The notes: generated by a model from the letters alone, not told the origin. 58,987 nucleotides of DNA from Candidatus Gastranaerophilales bacterium (GCA_944323935.1 CALUUJ010000014.1:1-58987), one strand, 5' to 3'; counted from the stretch's first letter, positions 44,098 through 53,058 are shown. Numbers and translations are program-made.

Positions 44098-44904
44098 ATG
44101 CCAAAAGAAAGACTGGATAAAATACTAACAGATAAAGGTTTTTTTGAAACAAAAAGCAAAGCTCAAGCCGCAATAATGGCGGGAGACGTTAAAGTTGACG
44201 GAATTACAATAACAAAAGCAGGATTTCAACTTGAACTTAAACAAAATACAACTTTCGAAATAAAATCAATGCCATTTGTATCAAGGGGCGGTTTTAAACT
44301 GGATAAAGCAATTAAAACCTTTAATATAGATTTAAGAGATAAAATTTGTCTAGATGCAGGAGCATCAACAGGCGGATTTACAGACTGCATGCTTCAAAAT
44401 GGAGCAAAAAAAGTATATAGCGTTGACGTAGGTTATGGTCAAATTGCTTGGAAATTAAGGACAGATGAAAGAGTAAAAGTAATTGAAAAAACGAATATTA
44501 AAAACTGCAGTTTTTCAGATATTTATTCTGATGGAGATGAAAAAGCAAATTTTCTGACAATGGATTTATCTTTTATATCGATAAAAAAAGTTATAAAAAA
44601 TCTTTTAGAACTGACTAATAAAGAAAATTTTGAAATAATATCATTAATAAAACCTCAATTCGAAGCGGGAAAAGAACAAGTTGGGAAAAATGGTGTAGTG
44701 CGCGATAAAGAGGTACATATTACTGTAATAAAAGATATAATGGAATACTGCAAAACAATAAATTTATATGTAAATGGATTAACTTTTTCACCAATAAAAG
44801 GCCCTGCAGGCAATATTGAATATCTGATATATTTAACAAATCAAGAAACAAGAAACAACATCTCGATAGAAGATGTTGTTACAATAGCACATAATGAAAC
44901 TTAA
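44098..44904 (+). CDS. tlyA: TlyA-family rRNA 2'-O-methyltransferase
   Basis: This 268-residue protein has an N-terminal S4 RNA-binding domain (about residues 1-60, with KERLDKILTDKGF and KAQAAIMAGDVKVDG). A FtsJ-like methyltransferase domain follows, with CLDAGASTGGFTDCML for AdoMet and the K-D-K-E-type catalytic positions (D in MDLSFIS, K in LIKPQFEAGKEQVG). It methylates ribose in 16S/23S rRNA and is often misnamed hemolysin A. It is coupled to tatD. Confidence 0.94.
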   Translation: MPKERLDKILTDKGFFETKSKAQAAIMAGDVKVDGITITKAGFQLELKQNTTFEIKSMPFVSRGGFKLDKAIKTFNIDLRDKICLDAGASTGGFTDCMLQNGAKKVYSVDVGYGQIAWKLRTDERVKVIEKTNIKNCSFSDIYSDGDEKANFLTMDLSFISIKKVIKNLLELTNKENFEIISLIKPQFEAGKEQVGKNGVVRDKEVHITVIKDIMEYCKTINLYVNGLTFSPIKGPAGNIEYLIYLTNQETRNNISIEDVVTIAHNET

Positions 44905-44905
44905 T

Positions 44906-45136
44906 TTACTGATTAACTGCAAGATTTAACTTTTGCTGAACAGGTTCAGCTTCAAATAGGTCACCAACACTACAACCAATTGTTTCACATAATTTATCCA
45001 TATTTTCATAGGAAGGTTGAGTTCTGCCACTAGCCCAAGAATATACTGTCTGCTGAGGCAAATTCAAGACTTGAGCCAATTTATATAAGCTCCATCCTTT
45101 TTTTATTTTAATTGTCTCTTTTATTTTAATTTTCAT
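44906..45136 (-). CDS. Small XRE-family regulator
   Basis: This 76-residue protein is almost entirely a Cro/C1-type helix-turn-helix: SLYKLAQVLNLPQQTVYSWASGRTQPSYENMDKLCETIGC (about residues 16-55) with a GDLFE ending. AGGAAAA precedes the ATG. It is convergent with tlyA, with a 1-base gap. The protein is monocistronic, and the target is unknown. Confidence 0.9.
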   Translation of the reverse strand: MKIKIKETIKIKKGWSLYKLAQVLNLPQQTVYSWASGRTQPSYENMDKLCETIGCSVGDLFEAEPVQQKLNLAVNQ

Positions 45137-45443
45137 TTTTCCTCCACAAGCAGTTTATTCAACAAACATATATAATATTATACATATGTTACAAATATTA
45201 ACATACCATTTTTATAATATTTCATTCTTTTGTATGAAATAAAACAATATAATTCCTATAAAATAAGGAAATAAGGAATTATTAGCAATCAACAAATATA
45301 TTATAGAAATTATACAAAGAGTTGTAACATATAATAATATAAATGAATTAGGAATTTTTACCAATTTGGGTATATAATCTATAATAGGTTTAGTTGTTTT
45401 TCTAAACAAGTTATAAATTAAAACAACATAAAAAGGATAGTAT
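45137..45443. other. 307-base gene-poor AT-rich gap
   Basis: This region must hold promoters for the small regulator (minus) and the TPR protein (plus). A hydrophobic minus-strand frame (45212-45460) crosses it but lacks a ribosome site and overlaps the next gene's start, so I do not call it. No RNA gene or repeat is seen. Confidence 0.5.
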
Positions 45444-46238
45444 ATGAAAAAAATATTCATGCTGGGTATAGTTTTAGCTTTAATATTAAGTTTTGGCAGT
45501 GTTCAAAAAGTATTTGCTCAAGACGATGACTCAAAAATTATAAAAGAAGCAATTACAAAATATAAAAATAAAAATTATGTTGGTTGTATTTCTGATTTAA
45601 GAATGCTAACAGAAAAAGACCCAACAAGTACGATTGGCTGGTATTATTTAGGCAATGCATATATGAATATTGCAATGAAACAAGAAGCACATGCAGCTTT
45701 CGAAAAAGTTATTAATTTAAATACAGTGCCAAAACTAACCTCATATTCAATACAAGCACAAATATGCATGGAAAATCCTGTGAAGTGTGAATATCAAGAT
45801 TTTTCATATGATGAAATAAAAAAACTAAAAGCAGATCCGGCGGGGTTTTTAGACCAATATTTTGCAAATTTGAATAATACAAATAAAGATGCAGATACAG
45901 TTGAAATAGAAAATTTAATTAATGGTTCATATCCGCAAAATTTGCACCCTCAAGCCAGAGAGTTCATAAGACAAGAAAAAACAAAAATGAAACAAAACGA
46001 AATTAATACAAATCAAGCATATATGCAATCTACTGATAAATTAGCACAAGCTGTTAAACTATTAAAAGAGCAAAATAATAATATATCAAGTTTTGCAATG
46101 ATGATTGACTCAAATTCACAAGAGAATAATAGTAATTATGCAGAAGTAATAAGACAATATCATAATGAAAATAAAACTATCACTCCCGAAATGGTACAAA
46201 TGATGATGATGTCGAATATGATGCCTACTACATTCTAA
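45444..46238 (+). CDS. Exported TPR protein, unknown
   Basis: This 264-residue protein has a signal peptide (MKKIFMLGIVLALILSFGS; cleavage near VFA-QD at residue 25). A TPR pair covers about residues 30-95 (TIGWYYLGNAYMNIAMKQEAHAAFEKV), followed by a polar, Gln/Asn-rich helical region. The C-terminal Met run is MVQMMMMSNMMPTTF. It is periplasmic and probably a scaffold. AAAAGGA precedes the ATG. The next gene starts 1 base after its stop. Confidence 0.8.
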   Translation: MKKIFMLGIVLALILSFGSVQKVFAQDDDSKIIKEAITKYKNKNYVGCISDLRMLTEKDPTSTIGWYYLGNAYMNIAMKQEAHAAFEKVINLNTVPKLTSYSIQAQICMENPVKCEYQDFSYDEIKKLKADPAGFLDQYFANLNNTNKDADTVEIENLINGSYPQNLHPQAREFIRQEKTKMKQNEINTNQAYMQSTDKLAQAVKLLKEQNNNISSFAMMIDSNSQENNSNYAEVIRQYHNENKTITPEMVQMMMMSNMMPTTF

Positions 46239-46239
46239 A

Positions 46240-46920
46240 ATGTTAAAATATGAAATAGAAAAATTATTTTATATAGATAAAGATTACTCCGGAATAAGAA
46301 AACTTCAAAAAGATTCTTCTAATTTCTGGAGTTTTAGTATTCTGGGAAAAATTGAACTATACACAGGGAACATAAAAAAAGCCTATAATTATTTTAATAA
46401 AGCTAAACTAATATACGGATGCTGTTATTGTAATTTTTTAATGGGTAAAATAGATGAAGCAAAAACCCTTTTAAACCTAATAAGAGAATCCTCTTCTGCA
46501 GCTAAATGGCTAATATTTCTGATAAATATATTAGAAGATAACTATAGTGAGATACCGACATATTTTCAAATAAGAAACTTTTATGAACAAGACCTAAATA
46601 TGTTGTTCAAATACAATAAAACAGACTATATAAAAAAAATAATCAGTGAAAATAAATACTTGGAGCATTTCAATAAAGAGGTATACAAATATAGCGGCAG
46701 AGTATTATTAAATAATAATCAATTAGAGTTGGCAGAAAAATTTTTACAAAAAAGTTTAGATATATTTTATAAAGACCCCGAAACTCACTTTATGTTAGGA
46801 GAAATATACGAAAGAGAAAAAAGACTATTTAATGCCAAAAAGTCATATGAGTTGGCAAATGAAGTTAACGGAGGCTATTTTCCGGCAAAAAAAAAGCTGA
46901 AAGTTTTAAAAACTAACTAA
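46240..46920 (+). CDS. Cytoplasmic TPR protein, unknown
   Basis: This 226-residue protein has TPR-like units early (NIKKAYNYFNKAKLIY) and a better pair near the C-terminus (LELAEKFLQKSLDIFYKDPETHFMLGEIYEREKRLFNAKKSYELA). There is no signal peptide, in contrast to its upstream neighbour. Its start directly follows the upstream stop (TAAAATG), so it relies on coupled translation. It ends 63 bases before clpC. Confidence 0.8.
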   Translation: MLKYEIEKLFYIDKDYSGIRKLQKDSSNFWSFSILGKIELYTGNIKKAYNYFNKAKLIYGCCYCNFLMGKIDEAKTLLNLIRESSSAAKWLIFLINILEDNYSEIPTYFQIRNFYEQDLNMLFKYNKTDYIKKIISENKYLEHFNKEVYKYSGRVLLNNNQLELAEKFLQKSLDIFYKDPETHFMLGEIYEREKRLFNAKKSYELANEVNGGYFPAKKKLKVLKTN

Positions 46921-46948
46921 TTGTATAATTTGAATTATGGTGTAAAAT
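46921..46948 (+). promoter_or_regulatory. Candidate clpC promoter
   Basis: TTGTAT and TAAAAT are separated by 16 bases, 35 bases before the clpC start. No CtsR-type operator is obvious. Confidence 0.35.
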
Positions 46949-46983
46949 AGATAATATAGAGTCTTATTAGGAGAAGTAAAGCA

Positions 46984-49425
46984 ATGTTTGAACGTTTTAC
47001 GGAAAAGGCTATAAAAGTAATAATGCTTGCACAAGAAGAAGCAAGAAGACTAGGTCATAATTTTGTAGGTACAGAACAGGTTCTGCTCGGTTTAATAGGT
47101 GAAGGAACAGGTGTTGCAGCAAAAACATTAAAGGCAATGGGAGTAACACTAAAGGATGCAAGAGTAGAAGTTGAGAAAATTATAGGCAGAGGTTCAGGCT
47201 TTGTTGCGGTAGAAATTCCTTTTACGCCCAGAGCTAAACGAGTATTAGAATTGTCTTGGGATGAAGCAAGACAACTTGGACACAATTATATAGGAACAGA
47301 ACATCTTCTTTTGGGATTAATCCGAGAAGGAGAAGGCGTTGCAGCAAGAGTATTGGAAAATTTAGGTGTAGACTTAAATAAAGTACGAAGTAATGTAATC
47401 AAAATGCTTGGAGAAACAAAACCAACACAAGCGGCTGCTGCAGCCGGATCATCTTCGGGTAAGACAAAAACACCAAGTTTGGATGAATTTGGAACAGATT
47501 TAACACTTGCAGCACAGGAGCAGCGTCTTGATCCTGTTGTAGGAAGAGAAAAAGAAATAGAGCGTGTTATACAAATTCTTGCAAGAAGAACAAAAAACAA
47601 TCCCGTATTATTAGGGGAACCCGGTGTCGGTAAAACAGCGGTCGTTGAAGGTTTGGCTGCGAGAATAGTAAATTCTGAGGTTCCTGATATTTTAGAAGGT
47701 AAAAAAGTAATACAACTAGATATGGGATTACTTGTTGCAGGAACAAAGTACAGAGGTGAATTTGAAGAACGCCTTAAGAAAATAATGGATGAAATTCGTC
47801 AAGCTGGAAATATTATTCTTATTATAGATGAAATGCATACGCTTATTGGTGCAGGAGCTGCAGAAGGGGCAATTGATGCTGCCAATATACTAAAACCGGC
47901 TCTATCAAGAGGTGAAATTCAAGTTATTGGTGCTACTACATTAGATGAATATAGAAAATACGTAGAAAAAGACCCTGCACTTGAAAGACGTTTTCAATCA
48001 ATAATAATAGAAGAACCATCTGTAGACGATACAATAGAAATAATAAAAGGTTTAAAACCGAAATATGAGGAACACCATAAATTAACAATCTCAGATGAAG
48101 CAATTGTTGCAGCAACTGAGTTATCGTATAAATATATTACAGATAGATTTTTACCAGATAAAGCAATTGATATTATAGATGAAGCTGCTTCTAAATTAAG
48201 AATACAGACAAGTGCACTTCCCCCTGAAGGGAAAGAACTTGAGAAACAATTAAAAGCAATAATCAAACAAAAAGAAGAAGCAATAAGAAATCAAGAGTTT
48301 GAAACAGCATCAAATCTTCGTGATGATGAAGCTGATTTAAAAGAAAAAATTCGAGAAATGTCTGTAAAATGGCGGGAAGATAATGAAGAGAACAAGCCAA
48401 CTGTCACAGCTGAACAAGTTGCACAAGTGGTTAGTATGATGACTGGTATACCTACAACAAAAATAACTGAAGGTGAAAGCGAAAGACTTCTGAAATTAGA
48501 AGAAACTCTTCATAATAGAGTCATTGGTCAAGATCAGGCTGTTGTTGCATTATCAAAAGCAATAAGACGTGCAAGAGTAGGACTTAAGGCACCCAATAGA
48601 CCAATCGGAAGTTTTATATTTTCAGGACCAACAGGCGTAGGTAAAACAGAACTTGCAAAAGCATTAGCGGAAGCGGTGTTTGGAAGTGAAGACAACATGA
48701 TTCGTGTTGATATGTCTGAATTTATGGAAAAGCATTCAACAGCAAAATTGATTGGTTCACCTCCCGGATATGTCGGCTATGATGATGGCGGTCATTTAAC
48801 TGAATTAGTCAGAAAAAAACCATATTGTGTAATTCTTTTCGATGAAATTGAAAAGGCTCATCCTGATGTATTCAATATTATGTTGCAAATATTGGATGAC
48901 GGACGTTTGACAGATTCAAAAGGAAGACACATTAACTTTAAAAATACTATCATCATTATGACTAGCAATGTTGGTGCAAGTATGATTACAACTACAAGCA
49001 AGCTTGGCTTCTCTGTTGCCGATGATGAACAAAAAGATAAATATGAAAGATTAAAAGATACCGTTATGGAAGAAATGAAAAAAGCATTCCGTCCTGAGTT
49101 CTTAAATAGAATCGATGATATTATCGTATTTGCTCATCTGTCTAAACCAGAAATAAGACAAATTGTTGATTTAATGCTAAATGATTTATTCAAACGTTTA
49201 GAGTCTCAGAATTTAACAATTGAAGTAACAGATGAAGTTAAAGATTACTTAGGTGAAGCCGGATATTCTGAAGCATACGGTGCAAGACCATTAAGACGTT
49301 TAATACAAAAACGAATTGAAGATGGCTTAGCAGAAGAAATTCTATCCGGCAAATACACATCAGGAAACAAAATTGTTCTAAAATTAAAAGATGAAAAAAT
49401 TGTATTTGAATGTGAAGAGAAATAA
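46984..49425 (+). CDS. clpC: ATP-dependent Clp protease ATPase subunit ClpC
   Basis: This 813-residue HSP100 unfoldase has two Clp_N repeats (residues 1-~145). AAA-1 has [13 protein letters not shown] and [16 protein letters not shown] middle domain contains a UVR-type segment ([19 protein letters not shown]) that is diagnostic of ClpC. AAA-2 has [14 protein letters not shown] and [15 protein letters not shown]. The VDLMLNDL and Clp D2-small domain end follows. It feeds proteins to ClpP. AGGAGAAG precedes the ATG. Confidence 0.97.
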   Translation: MFERFTEKAIKVIMLAQEEARRLGHNFVGTEQVLLGLIGEGTGVAAKTLKAMGVTLKDARVEVEKIIGRGSGFVAVEIPFTPRAKRVLELSWDEARQLGHNYIGTEHLLLGLIREGEGVAARVLENLGVDLNKVRSNVIKMLGETKPTQAAAAAGSSSGKTKTPSLDEFGTDLTLAAQEQRLDPVVGREKEIERVIQILARRTKNNPVLLGEPGVGKTAVVEGLAARIVNSEVPDILEGKKVIQLDMGLLVAGTKYRGEFEERLKKIMDEIRQAGNIILIIDEMHTLIGAGAAEGAIDAANILKPALSRGEIQVIGATTLDEYRKYVEKDPALERRFQSIIIEEPSVDDTIEIIKGLKPKYEEHHKLTISDEAIVAATELSYKYITDRFLPDKAIDIIDEAASKLRIQTSALPPEGKELEKQLKAIIKQKEEAIRNQEFETASNLRDDEADLKEKIREMSVKWREDNEENKPTVTAEQVAQVVSMMTGIPTTKITEGESERLLKLEETLHNRVIGQDQAVVALSKAIRRARVGLKAPNRPIGSFIFSGPTGVGKTELAKALAEAVFGSEDNMIRVDMSEFMEKHSTAKLIGSPPGYVGYDDGGHLTELVRKKPYCVILFDEIEKAHPDVFNIMLQILDDGRLTDSKGRHINFKNTIIIMTSNVGASMITTTSKLGFSVADDEQKDKYERLKDTVMEEMKKAFRPEFLNRIDDIIVFAHLSKPEIRQIVDLMLNDLFKRLESQNLTIEVTDEVKDYLGEAGYSEAYGARPLRRLIQKRIEDGLAEEILSGKYTSGNKIVLKLKDEKIVFECEEK

Positions 49426-49433
49426 ATAAATAC

Positions 49434-49466
49434 AAAAAGTCTCTCATGATGGGGGGCTTTTTTTTT
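49434..49466 (+). terminator. Intrinsic terminator after clpC
   Basis: The stem AAAAAGTCTCTC/GGGGGGCTTTTT has alternating G-T pairs, a 5-base loop and a long T-run. Confidence 0.8.
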
Positions 49467-49477
49467 GGAAAAGAAAA

Positions 49478-49486
49478 TGATATAAT
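49478..49486 (+). promoter_or_regulatory. Extended -10 box TGATATAAT upstream of a mini-ORF
   Basis: A perfect extended -10, six bases before the ATG of a 16-codon frame at 49493. Transcription should begin at that ATG. Confidence 0.6.
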
Positions 49487-49492
49487 AGAGGC

Positions 49493-49543
49493 ATGAGAAA
49501 AATATTATTAAACTGTTTATCTTCTTATTCATCTGACACCTGA
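49493..49543 (+). CDS. Possible leaderless leader peptide, 16 residues
   Basis: The frame MRKILLNCLSSYSSDT begins exactly where the TGATATAAT promoter should start the transcript. Its stop codon lies at the beginning of the structured segment 49534-49569. The geometry resembles a leader peptide whose translating ribosome influences a hairpin. The peptide has four Ser and no classical run of a regulated amino acid. It is short enough to be chance; the promoter distance and hairpin position are the support. Confidence 0.35.
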   Translation: MRKILLNCLSSYSSDT

Positions 49544-49569
49544 AGTGAGTGGCTTCGTTTTTAGTGTCA
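49534..49569 (+). promoter_or_regulatory. Two-tier hairpin in the leader of the small membrane gene
   Basis: The outer stem TGACAC/GTGTCA encloses an inner stem GAAG/CTTC. A T-run (TTTTT) lies on the 3' side of the inner stem, so the inner stem could terminate and the outer stem antiterminate or sequester. It ends 36 bases before the start at 49606. Confidence 0.45.
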
Positions 49570-49605
49570 CATTTTAATTTTTAAAAGAAGAAAAGGCGGT
49601 ATTGT

Positions 49606-49833
49606 ATGCAAAAGTTTGCTACGTGTTTTTCAGTAATATTTTTATTACTCTCGTTTATGATGCTTATTGGTGTTTTATATTTTAATATGCCACAATTAGT
49701 AAGCGGTAACAGAATTGTTTTATTTGTATTTTTAAACTCAGTTATGCTTGTTGGAGTAGGAATATTTTTCTTAATGTTTAAAGAAAGAATAATCCAATAT
49801 ATCCAAAACTACAGAAGAGAAAAACAAATTTAA
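49606..49833 (+). CDS. Small two-helix membrane protein, unknown
   Basis: This 75-residue protein has hydrophobic helices at about residues 5-28 and 38-58 and a basic cytoplasmic tail (KERIIQYIQNYRREKQI). AAAGGCGG precedes the ATG. It is convergent with lipA, overlapping by 4 bases. Its long structured leader, described separately, suggests regulated expression. No family is recognised. Confidence 0.6.
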   Translation: MQKFATCFSVIFLLLSFMMLIGVLYFNMPQLVSGNRIVLFVFLNSVMLVGVGIFFLMFKERIIQYIQNYRREKQI

Positions 49834-50678
49834 TCTTCATTAAAAACTTCATAAGCTTTATAAGAACTTCTTGTAAGTGGCGAAAAGAAAGTGTGTTTAA
49901 TTCCGATTTTCTTTGCAATAGAAGAAAGTTCTTCGTATTCAGATGGTTCGTAATAGCGAGCTACTTCCAGATGATTTTTGGTAGGAGCAATATATTGTCC
50001 TATTGTTACAATATCACATTGAACTTTAGCTAAATCTTCGAATGTTTTAATTAGTTCTTCTTTTGTTTCACCAAGTCCAACCATTAAACCTGTTTTAGTA
50101 AGAATATTAGAATTTTTCTTTATATATTCTAAAAAGTTTAATGAACGAGAATAATCTGCCTGTGGGCGTGCTTTTTTATACAAAGATTGAACGGTTTCTA
50201 TATTATGATTAAAAACATCAGGTTTGGCATTAATAACAGTATCAATACAATCTTTAATACCTTTAAAATCAGGAGTTAGAACTTCTATTTTTATATTTTG
50301 GTCAATATTTCTAATTTCTCGAATAACATTTGCAAAATGATTTGAACCACCATCCGGCAAATCATCACGTGTAACAGAAGTCACAACAACATAATTAAGT
50401 CTCAACTTTTTAACGGCATCTGCGATTTTTTTTGGTTCATCTACATCCAAAGATTCCGGAACTGCACAGTTAATATTGCAGAACCTGCAGTTTCTAGTAC
50501 AATTATTGCCCATTATTAAAAAAGTAGCCGTATTTTTAGAATAACATTCATTTTTATTAGGACACCTTGCAGCCTCACAAACAGTATTCAAACAATGAGA
50601 TTTAAGTATATGCCTTACTGTTTTAGTCTTTTCAGTATCAATAATACCGCGTTTCAGATATTGAGGAAGTCTTTGCAT
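49830..50678 (-). CDS. lipA: Lipoyl synthase
   Basis: This 282-residue radical SAM enzyme inserts two sulfurs into octanoyl chains. The auxiliary cluster cysteines C34, C39 and C45 (CEAARCPNKNEC) and the radical-SAM cysteines C60, C64 and C67 (CTRNCRFC) are all present. The C-terminal RSSYKAYE supplies the Ser ligand. AGGAAT precedes the start, which lies 5 bases from the VOC gene's stop. LipB is not in the window. Confidence 0.97.
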   Translation of the reverse strand: MQRLPQYLKRGIIDTEKTKTVRHILKSHCLNTVCEAARCPNKNECYSKNTATFLIMGNNCTRNCRFCNINCAVPESLDVDEPKKIADAVKKLRLNYVVVTSVTRDDLPDGGSNHFANVIREIRNIDQNIKIEVLTPDFKGIKDCIDTVINAKPDVFNHNIETVQSLYKKARPQADYSRSLNFLEYIKKNSNILTKTGLMVGLGETKEELIKTFEDLAKVQCDIVTIGQYIAPTKNHLEVARYYEPSEYEELSSIAKKIGIKHTFFSPLTRSSYKAYEVFNED

Positions 50679-50683
50679 CTTAA

Positions 50684-51079
50684 TTATTCCTGAATTAATT
50701 CTATTTCATTTCCATCAGGATCTTTTATAAAAGCTATCAACTTTTTTGATGTTTCACCTTTTTCATTCTTCAAAGAAAGTTCAAAAGGCTCCCACAAAAA
50801 TTCATAACCAAATTCTTTTACTTTTTCTGAAATTAAATTCATATCATCAACAGCAAATGCAAAATGCCCAAATGCATTACCATTATTATAACCATCTATT
50901 GGTGTATTATAATTATATGTAAGTTCTAACTGACAAGCATTTTCATCTTCTCCCAAGAAATATAAATCACAATCGTCTAATGAATTCTTTTTTATTAACT
51001 TTAAGCCTAAAAAATCCATATAAAATTTTAAGGACTGTTGTATATTTTTAACCCTAATCATTGAATGTAAGAATTTCAT
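50684..51079 (-). CDS. VOC/glyoxalase-family protein
   Basis: This 131-residue protein has the two beta-alpha-beta-beta-beta modules of the vicinal-oxygen-chelate fold. It starts KFLHSMIRVKNIQQSLKFYMDFLGLKL with a metal-ligand His (H5), has HFAFAVDDMN in the middle and ends PDGNEIELIQE with the final Glu ligand. The pattern is close to lactoylglutathione lyase (GloA), but other ligands cannot be judged. It probably detoxifies methylglyoxal. It lies upstream of lipA on the same strand and has its own GGAGC site. Confidence 0.85.
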   Translation of the reverse strand: MKFLHSMIRVKNIQQSLKFYMDFLGLKLIKKNSLDDCDLYFLGEDENACQLELTYNYNTPIDGYNNGNAFGHFAFAVDDMNLISEKVKEFGYEFLWEPFELSLKNEKGETSKKLIAFIKDPDGNEIELIQE

Positions 51080-51121
51080 ATTTCAAGCTCCATATAAAGA
51101 TTAATTATATTATATAATAAA

Positions 51122-51802
51122 CTATTTGGCTGTTAAAAGAGCTTCATTATTTTCATCAAAATAAAATTCGACAAGTTCATCATCTTTAGGGAAATTAATA
51201 CACCGGACAATTTCTTGTTTTGTATCTTGAGCAAAAGATTTATTCAAATAACTAAATCCCATATACAAAGAAACCATAATTAAAGTAGAAATCATAAAAC
51301 CAAGAACAACAGCTGCTCTTCTATAAACATTCTCAAATGAATCTTTATTTTCACTTTGCAAGCGGTTTATTACTTTTTTTGAAAAATTAACATTTATCTT
51401 ATCTTTAAACATAGCAACTGAATTTTTAATATTATTTTTTAGTCCATAAGCACTTGCAAGTTCAGCTCTAGCCGGCTTTGATTTCAATAAATATTTTCTG
51501 AATTTGATACAATCGTCATAACACAATTCATCATCAATATAAGGCGAAATATTTTTATAAAATTGTTCATATTCCCTTATATTAAACATCTTATTAGCTT
51601 CAATACGCTCAAACTCTGCAAGCAGTTTTTCATATTCAAAATGAAGATTAGTAATAATTTCATGCATTTCTAAATATTTTTGATAACATTCACTGCATTT
51701 AGAAAAATGATGTTCAATAAATTTTCTGTCAACATCATCAAGCTTATTTTCTATGTATAAAGAAAGCATAGACACTACTTTTTTACATATTGGATTATCC
51801 AA
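51122..51802 (-). CDS. Anti-sigma factor, zinc-finger type
   Basis: This 226-residue protein has the ZAS motif HHFSKCSECYQKY (H28, C32, C35) near the N-terminus. One membrane helix lies at about residues 165-190, and a short periplasmic tail ends in LLTAK. It should bind and hold the ECF sigma factor encoded just upstream until an envelope signal triggers release. The start is TTG with AAGGAG eight bases upstream, and it begins 13 bases after the sigma gene. Confidence 0.85.
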   Translation of the reverse strand: MDNPICKKVVSMLSLYIENKLDDVDRKFIEHHFSKCSECYQKYLEMHEIITNLHFEYEKLLAEFERIEANKMFNIREYEQFYKNISPYIDDELCYDDCIKFRKYLLKSKPARAELASAYGLKNNIKNSVAMFKDKINVNFSKKVINRLQSENKDSFENVYRRAAVVLGFMISTLIMVSLYMGFSYLNKSFAQDTKQEIVRCINFPKDDELVEFYFDENNEALLTAK

Positions 51803-51815
51803 TTCTTATCTCCTT

Positions 51816-52424
51816 TTATGTTATATACGGTTTCAAACATTCTTGTAATCTATTTCTGGCACGTGATATTCTGGATTTAACGGTCCCGACATTTGTCTTC
51901 GTAATCTTAGCGATTTCTTCATAACTGAGTCCTTGTAATTCTCTCAAAATAATTACAATTCTAAAGTGTTCCGGTAGCTTACAAATCATTTCCCTAATTA
52001 TATCTGTAAGTTCATTACCAATAGTTGTTTCATCAGGTTTTAAGTTATTATCACAAACATGGAGCGCACAGTTATCATTTAATTCATCATTTTGCCAAAA
52101 AGTATCAATGGAAACATAATTCGGGACTCTTTGTTTTTTCCGCAATTCATCATAAAAAAGATTAGTAATAATTTGTCCCAGCCAAGACTTAAATAACTTA
52201 GGATTTTTTAATGCTTTTATATTTTTCGTCATACGAAACAGAGCTTCTTGAGTTAAATCAGAAATATTTTCCTTAGACGCACCCAAATAACAAAAGGAAG
52301 CATAAACATTTTTCTGTTCACGCTTAATCAGTTCTTCAAGCGCATCATAATTATCTTCCTGAGCAGTACAAATTAAATCATACAAATTCATTTCTTTGTA
52401 TTTTCTTTTAGCTAACCCTTTCAA
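51816..52424 (-). CDS. ECF-type RNA polymerase sigma factor
   Basis: This 202-residue sigma-70 family member has region 2 (about residues 30-95, with ISDLTQEALFRMTKNIKAL, then SWLGQIITNLFYDELRKK). Region 4 follows (LPEHFRIVIILRELQGLSYEEIAKITKTNVGTVKSRISRARNRL). Region 3 is absent. The start is TTG (AGGGGT upstream); an ATG 11 codons later is possible. It is paired with the anti-sigma gene, so it probably controls an envelope-stress regulon including itself. Confidence 0.93.
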   Translation of the reverse strand: MKGLAKRKYKEMNLYDLICTAQEDNYDALEELIKREQKNVYASFCYLGASKENISDLTQEALFRMTKNIKALKNPKLFKSWLGQIITNLFYDELRKKQRVPNYVSIDTFWQNDELNDNCALHVCDNNLKPDETTIGNELTDIIREMICKLPEHFRIVIILRELQGLSYEEIAKITKTNVGTVKSRISRARNRLQECLKPYIT

Positions 52425-52497
52425 TGAATATACCCCTATAAAACCAAAAATATTTTTTATATAATTTAAAATAAGCGAAACTTATAATACAGACTAT

Positions 52498-52513
52498 GAC
52501 CTAACCGACCTAA
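52498..52513. promoter_or_regulatory. Direct repeat GACCTAA in the divergent sigma/thiE-like promoter region
   Basis: Two exact GACCTAA copies are spaced nine bases start to start. This may be a regulator site or an ECF -35-like element. It is a short repeat and could be coincidence. Confidence 0.3.
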
Positions 52514-52538
52514 ACAACCAGCTATATATGGAATAAAT

Positions 52539-53009
52539 ATGAATATAAATCAACTTAGACTAAAAAATAAAAAAACTTATATGATAGTAAATTCAAACAC
52601 ATTCAATAATGAAGATGATTTTCTAGATGCGATAGCTAAAGAACTCAAAGAAGGAATAGATATAATTGAACTTAGAGAATCTTGTTCAACACCTGATAAA
52701 ATCATAAGAATAGGAAAAAAGATTAGAGAACTATGCTCAATATTCAATACTTTATTTATTATTAATGACAGAATAGATATTGCTCAAATTATACAAGCAG
52801 ATGGTATTCTCCTAAATAAATTTTCTATTGACATCTTTTCAGCAAAAGAATTAACCAATGAAAAAATAATAATAGGAAAAGTTGTATCAAATAATGAAGA
52901 AATAGAAGACGCAGAAAAAAAAGGAGCCAATTTTCTAATATTTGACGAAGAAATAAATGCACATACAGAGCTGCCATTTTTCATTTTGGAAAAGTGCAAA
53001 AAATTATAA
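52539..53009 (+). CDS. Short ThiE/TenI-like protein
   Basis: This 156-residue protein has the TMP-synthase-like fold: YMIVNSN at the start, GIDIIELRE (pyrimidine site), FIINDRIDIAQIIQADGILLN, and VSNNEEIEDAEKKGANFLIF. ThiE enzymes are about 210 residues, and their C-terminal phosphate-binding GG(I/V) loops are missing here. The HL(G/P)..D segment also reads GILLNKFS. It could be a TenI-like regulator or a decayed ThiE, so thiamine synthesis cannot be inferred. It lies upstream of tRNA-Glu. Confidence 0.7.
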   Translation: MNINQLRLKNKKTYMIVNSNTFNNEDDFLDAIAKELKEGIDIIELRESCSTPDKIIRIGKKIRELCSIFNTLFIINDRIDIAQIIQADGILLNKFSIDIFSAKELTNEKIIIGKVVSNNEEIEDAEKKGANFLIFDEEINAHTELPFFILEKCKKL

Positions 53010-53029
53010 AAATATTTTAAAGAAAAAGC

Positions 53030-53058
53030 TTGACTCTATTTTATGCTTTAGATAAACT
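53030..53058 (+). promoter_or_regulatory. Promoter of tRNA-Glu
   Basis: TTGACT and TAAACT are separated by 17 bases. The -10 box ends 14 bases before the tRNA 5' end. Confidence 0.7.

Noticed and set aside
45212..45460. 82-codon hydrophobic frame on the minus strand
   Set aside because: It starts inside the next gene's coding region, has no ribosome site, and its I/F/L/Y-rich composition is what translated AT-rich DNA gives.
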